A stretch of DNA of 64,000 bases from Thermotomaculum hydrothermale (GTDB lineage Bacteria > Acidobacteriota > Holophagae > Thermotomaculales > Thermotomaculaceae), in the NCBI RefSeq assembly GCF_016592575.1, contig NZ_AP017470.1, positions 620,001 through 684,000 of the forward strand. The letters are read 5' to 3'. The position numbers were made by a program, and so were the translations under genes. The notes beneath the pieces are model-generated. The model was given only the letters and a program-made list of their open reading frames with translations, ran no database searches and was not told the origin of the DNA. Positions 17,659-25,700 of the stretch are shown piece after piece. Within the stretch, counting starts at the first letter, position 1; each line of letters begins with the position of its first letter.

Positions 17659-19588
17659 ATTTTTTCCTTGTTAGTTCAATTAACTGATTAACATCCAGTA
17701 TAAAGCCTATTTTATTGTCATCATATCTGCAAACCCCGGAAAATATAGGAAATTTTTTAAGTTTCCCTTTGAAAGGCATTATTGTTTTTTCCTGGTAGTC
17801 TATAATTTTATCCACAAGTACGCAAATTGTGGTACTTGCAAAGTTTAAAGTTATTATGTTTGAAAGGTTGGAGTATATTGTACTTTTGTTCATTAATTGT
17901 GGGAGACTAATTAAAGGAACTGGAGAATTTTCACACTTGTAATAGGTTTTATTGTTTAAATAAATCATTTTTTCTTCATTAAATTCTTCAATATTTATAA
18001 TTGCAAATTCAGGAATGCAGATTATAAAATCATCCACTGTAGCAAAGAATAGAGGCATAATGGCTGTTGTCAAAGGGAGTTTCAAAATAAAAGTTGTCCC
18101 CTTCTCCTTTTCTGTTTTAATAAAAATGTCTCCGCCTATTGAGGTAAGTGTTGCTTTAACAGAATCGAGCCCTATTCCCCTTCCGGAAATTTTTGAGGAG
18201 TGCTCTTTGGTTGAAAAGCCAGGTTGAAAGATTAGTTGCAGTAATAATTCTTCAGTAAATTCATGATAAAATTTGTTTAATCCTAATTGTTTTGCCTTTT
18301 CTTTAACTTTATCTAAATCTATTCCCTTTCCATCGTCTGTAAACTCTATATAAACAGAATTTTCGCTTTGATATGCATTTATTGTAATCTTTCCATATTC
18401 ATTTTTCCCTTTTTTTATTCTTTCATCAGGGTATTCAATACCGTGATCTATAGCATTTCTTGCAAGGTGGACAAGGGGGTCAATTAAAATATCAATAATT
18501 GGTTTGTCTATTTTTTCATTGGCACCTCTTATTTCAACATTAACCTTTTTATCTAACTGTTCAGCAGTTGTTTTAATTGTATTTTCAATAAGTTGAAACA
18601 ATGGCCATAGGTTAACCAACCTTAAATTGACTATGTTTTTGTGTAAGTTGCTAATTTTTTTGTTTAAGAGAGAGATATAAAATTCTAATTTTTCAAATTG
18701 ATATTCTTCTGTAACCTCTTTGGTTTTTTTGATCAGGTTATTTTTTGCACTTTCAAGTTCATCAATGTCTCCTAAAAGACTGTCTATAAGATTTGATTCA
18801 ATTTTTAAAATGGGGGATATTTTTGTTTTTTCTTTGTTCTCTAAGTTGGCATTTTTTTTAGTTATCTGTTTATATAAAATTTTTAACTTTGCGTTTTTGC
18901 CACAATTTTTTTTTATTTCCCTTAAAAGTGTTTCAGAGGAATATACAATATCAAAGTTTATTTTAGTGTTGTTATTCAATAAATCCCCTGGAATTACTGC
19001 TATTACCTCGCCATTTTCTTTTAGCTTGGTTGTAATTTCCTCAATTTCTTTTTCAAAGTTTTCAAAGTTTAAGGTAAGTGAACAAAGAATGATATTTCTT
19101 CCCTTTTTTATATTAAGATAAACCCTGTTAATTTCGGTGTCGGTAAAACTTTGGATTAAATCTTCAGGAAGTTTTGAAAGATAGAAGTTTAAATCTTCTT
19201 TTGTTATTTCCTTCTGTTCTGACAATATTTTTTTGATTTTATTTATTGCCTGTTTTAGTTTTTTTTCACTTATTGTTTTTTTGCTAAGTGCCTGGTTTAT
19301 CAATGTATGGACATTGAAAATAGTTTCCATAACATTTGAATTAAGGTTTATTTTCCCTTTTTTTATTTCATTAAGCATCTGTTCTGATAGGTGAATAATG
19401 TCGCTTAATTTTGCTAAATCAGCCATTAACATTAAGCTTTTCAGGGTGTGAAGTATCCTGTAAAGTTCATTCACTTCATCTATGTACTCTTTTTCTTCCG
19501 CAATAATTTCTTCAAGTTCTTTTATAAGTATGTAGAGCTTTTCGTTAAGTTGTGATATTTCTTCAAAAATTTCGTTTCTTTTAGCCAT
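17621..19588 (-). CDS. cheA: CheA-type chemosensory histidine kinase
   Basis: Autokinase that passes phosphate to receiver domains. Domains in order over 655 residues: an Hpt (P1) domain with phospho-His47 in ILHTLKS (the usual glycine after LK is replaced by Ser), a middle region 130-250 that may be a diverged P2, a dimerisation helix pair near 270-330, an ATPase domain with HLARNAIDHGIE, DDGKGI and GRGIGLD, and a C-terminal CheW-like P5 domain from about 515. No receiver domain is fused. The ATG overlaps the stop of the transglutaminase-like gene (TAATG). Confidence 0.93.
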   Translation of the reverse strand: MAKRNEIFEEISQLNEKLYILIKELEEIIAEEKEYIDEVNELYRILHTLKSLMLMADLAKLSDIIHLSEQMLNEIKKGKINLNSNVMETIFNVHTLINQALSKKTISEKKLKQAINKIKKILSEQKEITKEDLNFYLSKLPEDLIQSFTDTEINRVYLNIKKGRNIILCSLTLNFENFEKEIEEITTKLKENGEVIAVIPGDLLNNNTKINFDIVYSSETLLREIKKNCGKNAKLKILYKQITKKNANLENKEKTKISPILKIESNLIDSLLGDIDELESAKNNLIKKTKEVTEEYQFEKLEFYISLLNKKISNLHKNIVNLRLVNLWPLFQLIENTIKTTAEQLDKKVNVEIRGANEKIDKPIIDILIDPLVHLARNAIDHGIEYPDERIKKGKNEYGKITINAYQSENSVYIEFTDDGKGIDLDKVKEKAKQLGLNKFYHEFTEELLLQLIFQPGFSTKEHSSKISGRGIGLDSVKATLTSIGGDIFIKTEKEKGTTFILKLPLTTAIMPLFFATVDDFIICIPEFAIINIEEFNEEKMIYLNNKTYYKCENSPVPLISLPQLMNKSTIYSNLSNIITLNFASTTICVLVDKIIDYQEKTIMPFKGKLKKFPIFSGVCRYDDNKIGFILDVNQLIELTRKKYETRIKFTTFNF

Positions 19589-20325
19589 TAATAAAACCTG
19601 AATAAATTCGGTAATTTGTAGACAATTGTTTTCTTTTTCAGTATATCAGTAAATCCTTTTTTGGTTAAGTTGTTTTTAATCTTAAATGTTGTTCCTAAAA
19701 GTGTTTGTGAATTGCAAATAAGCAGGTATGTAGAAGGTACAAAGTGATGGTACTTTACAGGGTCTGAGAAAGCCCAGCCATACCTGGGGTAATATATTTC
19801 AACAATTGCGTGAAGGCTTTTTCCGGAGATTGTTGTTTTTTTTGTGTTTTCAAATTTTATTACATATCTTATCCTTGCAGGGATATTGCATAAGGCAAGT
19901 AATTTTACTGTTGTTAATGCCGCTGTATTGCAGTCACCTTTTAATGGTGGATTAATTGTGTTTGAGTACTTGAAATTTTTTGACACAAAGTTTAGGACAT
20001 TGTCCACACACTGATAGTACCCTTTTGATTTTTGCTTAATTTCATGTGCAAACAAAATTAATTCTTCACTGTTTGATTTGTTTTTTTCAATTAATGTTAT
20101 TAATCTTCTTTCCTTTATTTCAAAAGGATAGGGGGATGGAATTTTTAAAGGTGCGTAGTTTACTTTAACCTCTATTTTATTTTTATTTTTTATTTTCAAA
20201 GTATAGTTTGCATTTGAGTAATTTTTAAGACAGGCAGGGGTCTCAGAGCACAAGTAAATAGTTTTAATTGCAATTTGATTTGAAAAAACATTAATTGTAA
20301 AGAGGAAGAGAATTAGAAATCTCAT
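19588..20325 (-). CDS. Transglutaminase-like domain protein, probably exported
   Basis: A predicted signal peptide (about 15 residues) leads a papain-fold transglutaminase-like domain. The catalytic triad is Cys132 (GDCNTAAL), His172 (SLHAIVEIY) and Asp188 (FSDP), all present in the usual spacing. Such bacterial proteins are usually cysteine peptidases or amide-modifying enzymes; the substrate is unknown. It sits between nusB (4-base ATGA overlap) and cheA (1-base overlap), so it is very probably co-expressed with the chemosensory genes. A role in that pathway is possible but not shown. Confidence 0.85.
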   Translation of the reverse strand: MRFLILFLFTINVFSNQIAIKTIYLCSETPACLKNYSNANYTLKIKNKNKIEVKVNYAPLKIPSPYPFEIKERRLITLIEKNKSNSEELILFAHEIKQKSKGYYQCVDNVLNFVSKNFKYSNTINPPLKGDCNTAALTTVKLLALCNIPARIRYVIKFENTKKTTISGKSLHAIVEIYYPRYGWAFSDPVKYHHFVPSTYLLICNSQTLLGTTFKIKNNLTKKGFTDILKKKTIVYKLPNLFRFY

Positions 20326-20732
20326 TTTAAGTCTTTATTTATTGCGTCAAGTATTCCGTTAATGAATACTCCGCTTTCACTGTCTCCGTATTTTTTCCCT
20401 ATCTCAATTGCCTCATTAATTACAATTGGAGGATCTAAGTCTTCAAAAAGCAACTCATATGTTGCAATTCTAAGAATATTCCTGTCTATTGTTGACATTC
20501 TGGATAGTTTCCAGTGCTGTGATTTTGATTCAATAGTTTTATCAATAATAGATTTTTTTTCGAGTACTTTTTTAAATAATTTTTCTGCATACTCTTTTGT
20601 TTTACTTCCTGCTTTTGCCCTTTCTAAATCTGCATAGAAATTCTTTAAAATATAATCTGGATTTAACCCAGTAACATCGTATGAGTAAAGCATATACAGT
20701 GCGTATTCCCTTGCTTTTCTTCTGTTTCCCAT
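20322..20732 (-). CDS. nusB: Transcription antitermination protein NusB
   Basis: Binds boxA RNA with NusE (S10) and promotes antitermination, mainly on rRNA operons. The 136-residue all-helical protein shows the usual N-terminal RRKAREYALYMLYSYD, the middle DRNILRIATYELLFE and the C-terminal VINEAIEIGKKYGDSESGVFINGILD. A ribosome site (GGAGAAA) precedes the ATG. It is divergent from priA and heads the operon running into the che genes. Confidence 0.96.
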   Translation of the reverse strand: MGNRRKAREYALYMLYSYDVTGLNPDYILKNFYADLERAKAGSKTKEYAEKLFKKVLEKKSIIDKTIESKSQHWKLSRMSTIDRNILRIATYELLFEDLDPPIVINEAIEIGKKYGDSESGVFINGILDAINKDLK

Positions 20733-20773
20733 AATTTCTCCTTTTTCGCAAAAGATTATATCATATAATTGAA

Positions 20774-23194
20774 ATGGAGATTAAAAAGTCTATGAAATAC
20801 TATAAAATCGCTATACCTGAAATTAAGAAAACCTATACTTTTTTTTCTGAATCAGAGATAAATCCTGGTTATTTTTGTTCTGTAAAAGTGAGAAACAGAC
20901 AATATGTGGGTATAGTTGTTGAGAAAGATAATTCTATTGATAACTCTTTGAAGTACAACAGAATTTCCTCAATTTACAGGGATTTTACCCCCCTTTCTAA
21001 AAATTATATTGATTTTATAAAAACAATATCAAATTATTACTTTACTGATTACGGAGTTTTCTTCTCAATAGCCTTTCCTTCAAAAATGTTTAAAGGAATA
21101 GAATTCGAGTATTCTTTAAACTCTGAAAAGGTCGGCTTATTTTTGACAGACGAGGAGTTGAAGATAGTCACCCTTCTAAAAGAAAAACCAATGAAGTTAA
21201 AGGAAATAAAAAAATATACAGGAGAAGAGGATGTTGTTGCTTCATTGAAAAATCTTGAAAAACTGGGGTTGATAAAAAAAGAGATAGCAAATCCATTTAA
21301 AAGGGCTGAAACAACCAAAAGAAAGGCTGTAAGCCTTTTAAAAATTCCAGAAGAGAAAGAGATTGAAGCTATAAAAAGGAAAAGCCCAGCCCAGTTTAGG
21401 GTTTTAGACTACCTTGTTAAAAATAAAGGGGTAAATTTTTTTCTCGTAAGTGAGCTTTCCGATAGGCTAAAGGTTTCCTCTTCATCTTTTGAATCTCTTG
21501 AAAAAAAAGGTTTTGTCAGGCTTTTTTACGATTATCCATCATTAATAAAAGAGCATCCTCAATTAAAAGAAATTATTACCTTAAACAAGTATCAGGAAAA
21601 ATTTTACAGGGATTTTTTAAACTCTAAAAACGGGGTTTATTACCTATTCGGAGTTACAGGGTCAGGTAAAACAGAGGTTTATTTAAGGTGTGCAGAAGCA
21701 ATTATTTCAGAAGGGAAAACTGTTTTATACCTTGTCCCTGAAATAGGATTAACCCCGGCAGCAATTTCAAGGTTAAAGGTAAGGTTTGGGAAAGATATTG
21801 CTATACTACACTCTGGTTTAAGTTACGGTGAGAGAATTTCAGAATGGTTGAGGGTGTTAAACGAAAAGGTAAAAATTGTGGTAGGGACAAGGTCTGCAAT
21901 ATTTGCCCCTTTGAAAAATTTAGGATTGATAATTGTTGATGAGGAGCATGACCACTCATACAAACAGGAGAATTTTCCTAAATACAACGCTGTGCATTGT
22001 GCTTTATTCAGAGGTAAAATTGATAATATTCCCATTATTTTAGGCTCGGCATCGCCTTCAGTGGAAATCTTTTACAATGCTAAAAAAGGGAAATACAAAT
22101 TGTACAAATTACCAGAGAGAGCTGGGGAGAGCGGTTTCCCTTCAGTTGAAATTATAGATATGATGGAAGAATTTAAAAAAGCAAAAGGGAAAAAGAAAAT
22201 ATTTGCTGAAACAACTATAAATGAAATAAAAAAAGTAATTGATTCAGGTGGTCAGGTGCTTATTTTTGTAAATAGAAGAGGTTATGCTCCATTCTTGATG
22301 TGTAGAAAGTGTGGGTTTATTGAGATGTGTCCCAATTGCTCAGTTAGTTTGACGGTGCATTCTGACAGTAATTCTTATCCCCTTCAATGCCACTACTGCG
22401 GTTATGGTAAAGAGATCCCTGATGTATGCCCATCCTGTGGGGATAACTTTATTCAAATGATGGGATACGGTACCCAGAGGATTGAAAAAAGGCTTAAATC
22501 ATTATTTCCAAAAGCAAAAATAGAAAGGGTTGACAGAGATACAGTTTCAACTAAGAACGCGTTTGAAAACTTTATGACAAAGATGAATAGGAGAGAAATT
22601 GATATAGTTGTAGGCACACAGATGATTGCAAAGGGCCATCATTTTCCGTATTTGAGACTTTCTGTTATTGTGGATGCTGACAGCTTGATTTCTTTTCCTG
22701 ATTTTCGCTCTGCTGAGAGGGCATTTTCCCTTTTTTTACAGGTTGGAGGCAGGGCAGGCAGGGAGTTGAAAGGCAAGGTTTTAATTCAAACCTACAAGCC
22801 TGAACACTATATTTTTAAGTATTTAAAAAATCACGATTATCTCTCTTTTTTTGATAAAGAGATTGATTTTAGGAAGAAGGCACTATACCCTCCATTTGCA
22901 AAGATTATTGTTGTTGAAATTAAAGGGAATGACGAAGAAAAGGTAGCAGAATTTTCTAATTTGGTTGGAAACAGGTTAAAAGAGAAAAATGTTGATGGAA
23001 AAGTGCAAATTTTGGGTCCAGTAAAGGCATCTATATTCAAAGTTCATAATAAATTCAGGTATCACATAATTTTAAAATCAAAGGATAGGCGAAGTTTGAG
23101 AAGTTTATTTAAAAAAGGAGTTTTACCCTTTCTTGAGAAAAAACTATCGGGAATTGTAATAATTCCAGATATTGATCCATACTCTATAATGTAG
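20774..23194 (+). CDS. priA: Primosomal protein N' (replication restart helicase)
   Basis: Superfamily 2 helicase that reloads the replisome at stalled forks. The 806 residues begin with a PriA DNA-binding domain. Then come Walker A GVTGSGKTEVYLR near residue 295, DEEHDHSYKQ (Walker B) and the eight-cysteine zinc region CRKCGFIEMCPNCS through CHYCG and CPSCG. The helicase C-terminal domain has GTQMIAKGHHFP and QVGGRAGR. Length is slightly above the E. coli protein, with an insertion of a wHTH-like part before the helicase core. No terminator clearer than a weak AT hairpin follows. Confidence 0.96.
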   Translation: MEIKKSMKYYKIAIPEIKKTYTFFSESEINPGYFCSVKVRNRQYVGIVVEKDNSIDNSLKYNRISSIYRDFTPLSKNYIDFIKTISNYYFTDYGVFFSIAFPSKMFKGIEFEYSLNSEKVGLFLTDEELKIVTLLKEKPMKLKEIKKYTGEEDVVASLKNLEKLGLIKKEIANPFKRAETTKRKAVSLLKIPEEKEIEAIKRKSPAQFRVLDYLVKNKGVNFFLVSELSDRLKVSSSSFESLEKKGFVRLFYDYPSLIKEHPQLKEIITLNKYQEKFYRDFLNSKNGVYYLFGVTGSGKTEVYLRCAEAIISEGKTVLYLVPEIGLTPAAISRLKVRFGKDIAILHSGLSYGERISEWLRVLNEKVKIVVGTRSAIFAPLKNLGLIIVDEEHDHSYKQENFPKYNAVHCALFRGKIDNIPIILGSASPSVEIFYNAKKGKYKLYKLPERAGESGFPSVEIIDMMEEFKKAKGKKKIFAETTINEIKKVIDSGGQVLIFVNRRGYAPFLMCRKCGFIEMCPNCSVSLTVHSDSNSYPLQCHYCGYGKEIPDVCPSCGDNFIQMMGYGTQRIEKRLKSLFPKAKIERVDRDTVSTKNAFENFMTKMNRREIDIVVGTQMIAKGHHFPYLRLSVIVDADSLISFPDFRSAERAFSLFLQVGGRAGRELKGKVLIQTYKPEHYIFKYLKNHDYLSFFDKEIDFRKKALYPPFAKIIVVEIKGNDEEKVAEFSNLVGNRLKEKNVDGKVQILGPVKASIFKVHNKFRYHIILKSKDRRSLRSLFKKGVLPFLEKKLSGIVIIPDIDPYSIM

Positions 23195-23312
23195 CGTAAA
23201 TTTTTTTTTACACTTTTCCCCTGTAACTTTACTTTAAAACATTTTTTTTAACAATTCTGTTTTAATTATAAGAAAAAAAAGAAGTTATCTTGGTTTGGTT
23301 TGTTGCTTCTGT

Positions 23313-23328
23313 TGGCATATTGCGTGCA
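23313..23328 (+). promoter_or_regulatory. Candidate sigma-54 (RpoN) promoter
   Basis: TGGCATATTGCGTGCA reads against the sigma-54 consensus TGGCAC-N5-TTGCA with two mismatches; the invariant GG (-24) and GC (-12) are present at the exact 12-base step. It lies 35 bases before the ATG at 23363, with AAGGAGG in between. Sigma-54 promoters need an activator, whose binding site would be upstream or in the end of priA. Confidence 0.55.
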
Positions 23329-23362
23329 AAAAATAGAGTGAGGATAGACAAGGAGGTAAGAA

Positions 23363-23548
23363 ATGAAATTGAAGTTTAATGTAACAGAAGATGGCAAAAA
23401 ACAGATAATTGTAGATTTAAATGAGACTAATAAAGGGAAAAATTTCCCGGAGGAAAGTCAACCCCTTGAAAAGGATTTTTCCATGGTAGGCGATATCAGG
23501 TATTTTGCCATTGAAAGGTTTAATTATCTGAGGAGGTATGCCATATGA
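23363..23548 (+). CDS. Small hypothetical protein
   Basis: A 61-residue soluble, charged protein that I do not recognise. It begins MKLKFNVTEDGKKQIIVDLNE, which suggests a short beta hairpin, and ends with an aromatic and arginine-rich segment (FAIERFNYLRRYAI). The case for a real gene is an AAGGAGG at ideal distance from the ATG, a candidate sigma-54 promoter just upstream, and an ATGA overlap with the next gene. No cysteines, signal peptide or membrane segment are present. Confidence 0.6.
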   Translation: MKLKFNVTEDGKKQIIVDLNETNKGKNFPEESQPLEKDFSMVGDIRYFAIERFNYLRRYAI

Positions 23549-23826
23549 AAGGAGATATCATGAAAGGCATAAAAAATTATTTTGTGATTTCGTTTTTAAT
23601 CGGACTTGTAATTATAATTTTTTCACTGGGGTTAAACATGGAAATTTTCAGGTCTGCAATGATATTCGGATTGGTAAGCGGTATTACCATATGCCTTTTA
23701 AGTTTAACAGAGCTTTATAAATCGTATTATTTTAAAAGTTGTCCCATATGCGGAGATAAAATTGAGTTCCCAAAAAATAAATGTTCAAATTGCGGTTATG
23801 AGTTGAAAACAAAAAGAATAAGGTAA
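23545..23826 (+). CDS. Small membrane protein with C-terminal zinc ribbon
   Basis: Two hydrophobic segments (about residues 13-30 and 36-56) are followed by a cytoplasmic zinc-ribbon-like tail with CPICG and CSNCG (four cysteines spaced 3 and 14-15 apart). Function unknown. GAGGAGG precedes the ATG at 23545, which overlaps the stop of the previous gene; a second ATG at 23560 has its own AAAGGAG, so the start may be 5 codons later. It is co-transcribed with the 61-residue gene and may be membrane-bound partner or sensor. Confidence 0.65.
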   Translation: MKGDIMKGIKNYFVISFLIGLVIIIFSLGLNMEIFRSAMIFGLVSGITICLLSLTELYKSYYFKSCPICGDKIEFPKNKCSNCGYELKTKRIR

Positions 23827-24154
23827 TTTTTGTTTTGAAAAAAAGACTGATGTGTAATTTTGTTAAAATTAAATTACCATTTTTAATTAATATAAATTTA
23901 AAAGGCTTGCAAATAACTACTTTTTTTCTCTCCTGTTAATGGTAAACTTTTTTTTAATTTATTCCTTTTTTGTTTTCCAACATTCTCTTTTTTATTTCCA
24001 TCCGTAAAATAAAATTTACATTTTTTCTTCCTGTAAAAGTTTTTTTACATTTTTTAAAAATAATTATCTTCTTTTTCTTATAAATATGGATTTAGATAAT
24101 GGCAAAGGAGTTGAATTAATAGTAATGAACAAACTTTTGTCACAGGAGGGAAAA
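23827..24154. other. AT-rich intergenic stretch without a recognised gene
   Basis: About 330 bases of very AT-rich sequence with long T runs. It contains a weak hairpin TGTAAA (24032-24037) with TTTACA (24044-24049) followed by T, which may act as a terminator for the small-protein pair. No RNA gene or convincing promoter was seen. ORF starts at 24086 and 24125 in frame with the next gene are judged less likely than the ATG at 24155. Confidence 0.5.
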
Positions 24155-24670
24155 ATGAAATTATCTGAATTGCTTATTGTATTTGGAATTTTTTCAATAA
24201 CAGCAATGTCATCTATTGGTATTATAAATTCTTTACCACAGGCAAGATTAAAAGCCGCTTCTTTTAAAATCTATTCTCTTTTTGTTGAGGCAAGGAGCCT
24301 GGCATTAAGGCAGGGTTGTAATTACGCAGTTGTTATTGAGGAAAAGCCAGACGGGCACTATTTTACACTTGTGAAAGATACAAATTACAATGGTGTTTGC
24401 TATAGAGAGTACCTTAGTGGAAGAGATGCAGAGATAGGAAAGGGGATAGTTTTAGAAAAAGAATACCCAGGTGTTTATATTAAAAAGATAGCATTTTCAA
24501 GCAAGCATGTAATATCCTTCTCCCCTTACTTTACAAGTTCAAACGGGAGTATTTATTTGAAGACAAAAAATCCAGATGACGGTGTATTCAGGCTTAAAGT
24601 TTACGGTAAATCTTTTGTGGTGAAACCTGTAAAAATTTTTCCTGACGGAAGTGAGGTGAAGTATGAGTAA
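24155..24670 (+). CDS. GspH/FimT-like pseudopilin without a canonical prepilin site
   Basis: Predicted membrane-anchored minor pseudopilin of a type II secretion or type IV pilus-like machine. The N-terminus KLSELLIVFGIFSITAMSSI resembles the conserved pilin helix FTLIELLIVIAI, and the next segment ARLKAASFKIYSLFVEARSLALRQG is the typical GspH/FimT continuation, followed by a beta-rich domain. CAGGAGGG just before the ATG fixes the start. Unusually there is no leader with Gly before the helix; starts further upstream would give a short leader with Gly at -2 and Lys at -1. The 3' end overlaps dprA by 8 bases, which hints at a link with DNA uptake. Confidence 0.75.
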   Translation: MKLSELLIVFGIFSITAMSSIGIINSLPQARLKAASFKIYSLFVEARSLALRQGCNYAVVIEEKPDGHYFTLVKDTNYNGVCYREYLSGRDAEIGKGIVLEKEYPGVYIKKIAFSSKHVISFSPYFTSSNGSIYLKTKNPDDGVFRLKVYGKSFVVKPVKIFPDGSEVKYE

Positions 24671-25700
24671 TAAAGAATTGTTTCTTGCTTTTCACTTATT
24701 AAAGGGAATGGGGTACAAATCTAAAAGAGATTTATTGGTTAACTATAATTATGACATAGAGAAAACTATTTCTTTTTTATCTAAAAAGGAAGAAGTGTAT
24801 CTTCCTTTGAAGTCAGCAAGAGGGATTATTGAATTTTGCAATAAAAAGGGAATTAAAATTATTACTATACAAGATGAATTTTACCCAGAAAGATTGAGAG
24901 AGATACAAGATCCACCTGTTTGCCTTTTTGCAAAAGGTAATATAGAGATTTTAAAAGAAAATTATCTTGCATTTGTCGGTACCAGAAGGGCTACCCCTTA
25001 CGGGATAAATGCAACTGAAAAGCTAATTTCAGATTTGTCTCAATACAAGGTAGGCATTGTAAGCGGTTTTGCAAACGGGATAGATTCAATTGCACATAAA
25101 TGTGCCCTTAAATTTAATATGCCTACTATTGCTGTGTTAGGTTGCGGGGTAGATGTAATTTATCCCCGAAACAATTTAAAACTTTACGGTGAGATTATAG
25201 AAAAAGGGTGTATAATATCGGAGTTTGTTCCTAAAACCAAACCTGAGCCTTTCAGGTTTCCTATAAGAAACAGGATAATTTCAGGCATTTCGATGGGGGT
25301 TGTTGTGGTTGAAGCAAGAGAAAAATCAGGCTCAATGATAACCTTAAACTATGGATTAAATCAGGGAAGGGAAATTTTTGCAGTGCCTGGAAGAATTTTT
25401 GATAAGGCTTCAATTGCAACAAACACCAAGATAAAAAACGGAGAGGCTAAACTAATTTTATCAGGTGAAGATATAGTGGAAGAATATTCTCTGGTTGCAA
25501 TTTCAGAAAAATCTGATAAATTTTTGAAGTTGAGCGATGATTTTGTTGAAAAGTATCTCTCAGACAGACCTAAATCGCTTGAAGAATTAATGCTGGAGAG
25601 CGGAATGAATTATGAACAGTTAATTACAAGGCTTTCTTTTCTTGAGGTTGAAGGGAAAGTAATGAAAAATGGATTTAATCAATATACAAAGAGGGTTTAA
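24663..25700 (+). CDS. dprA: DNA processing protein DprA/Smf
   Basis: Loads RecA on incoming single-stranded DNA during natural transformation. The 345 residues show an N-terminal SAM/HhH-like region, then the Rossmann-like core with FVGTRRATPYG, SGFANGIDSIAHKCAL, VLGCGVDVIYP and VVEAREKSGSM, and a C-terminal winged-helix domain (about 285-345). It overlaps the pseudopilin-like gene upstream and topA downstream (1 base). The dprA-topA pair is a common arrangement in many bacteria. Confidence 0.95.
   Translation: MSNKELFLAFHLLKGMGYKSKRDLLVNYNYDIEKTISFLSKKEEVYLPLKSARGIIEFCNKKGIKIITIQDEFYPERLREIQDPPVCLFAKGNIEILKENYLAFVGTRRATPYGINATEKLISDLSQYKVGIVSGFANGIDSIAHKCALKFNMPTIAVLGCGVDVIYPRNNLKLYGEIIEKGCIISEFVPKTKPEPFRFPIRNRIISGISMGVVVVEAREKSGSMITLNYGLNQGREIFAVPGRIFDKASIATNTKIKNGEAKLILSGEDIVEEYSLVAISEKSDKFLKLSDDFVEKYLSDRPKSLEELMLESGMNYEQLITRLSFLEVEGKVMKNGFNQYTKRV

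Noticed and set aside
23545-23720. Alternative plus-strand frame at 23538-23720 overlapping the small zinc-ribbon protein
   Set aside because: The overlapping frame lacks a ribosome site of its own, while the zinc-ribbon frame has clear membrane segments and two CxxC pairs.
23193-24050. Recurrent T-rich phrases such as CCTGTAA followed by T runs (near 23219, 24031 and also 32502)
   Set aside because: Looked at as a dispersed repeat, but similarity is limited to a few bases in very AT-rich gaps and no consistent unit could be drawn.
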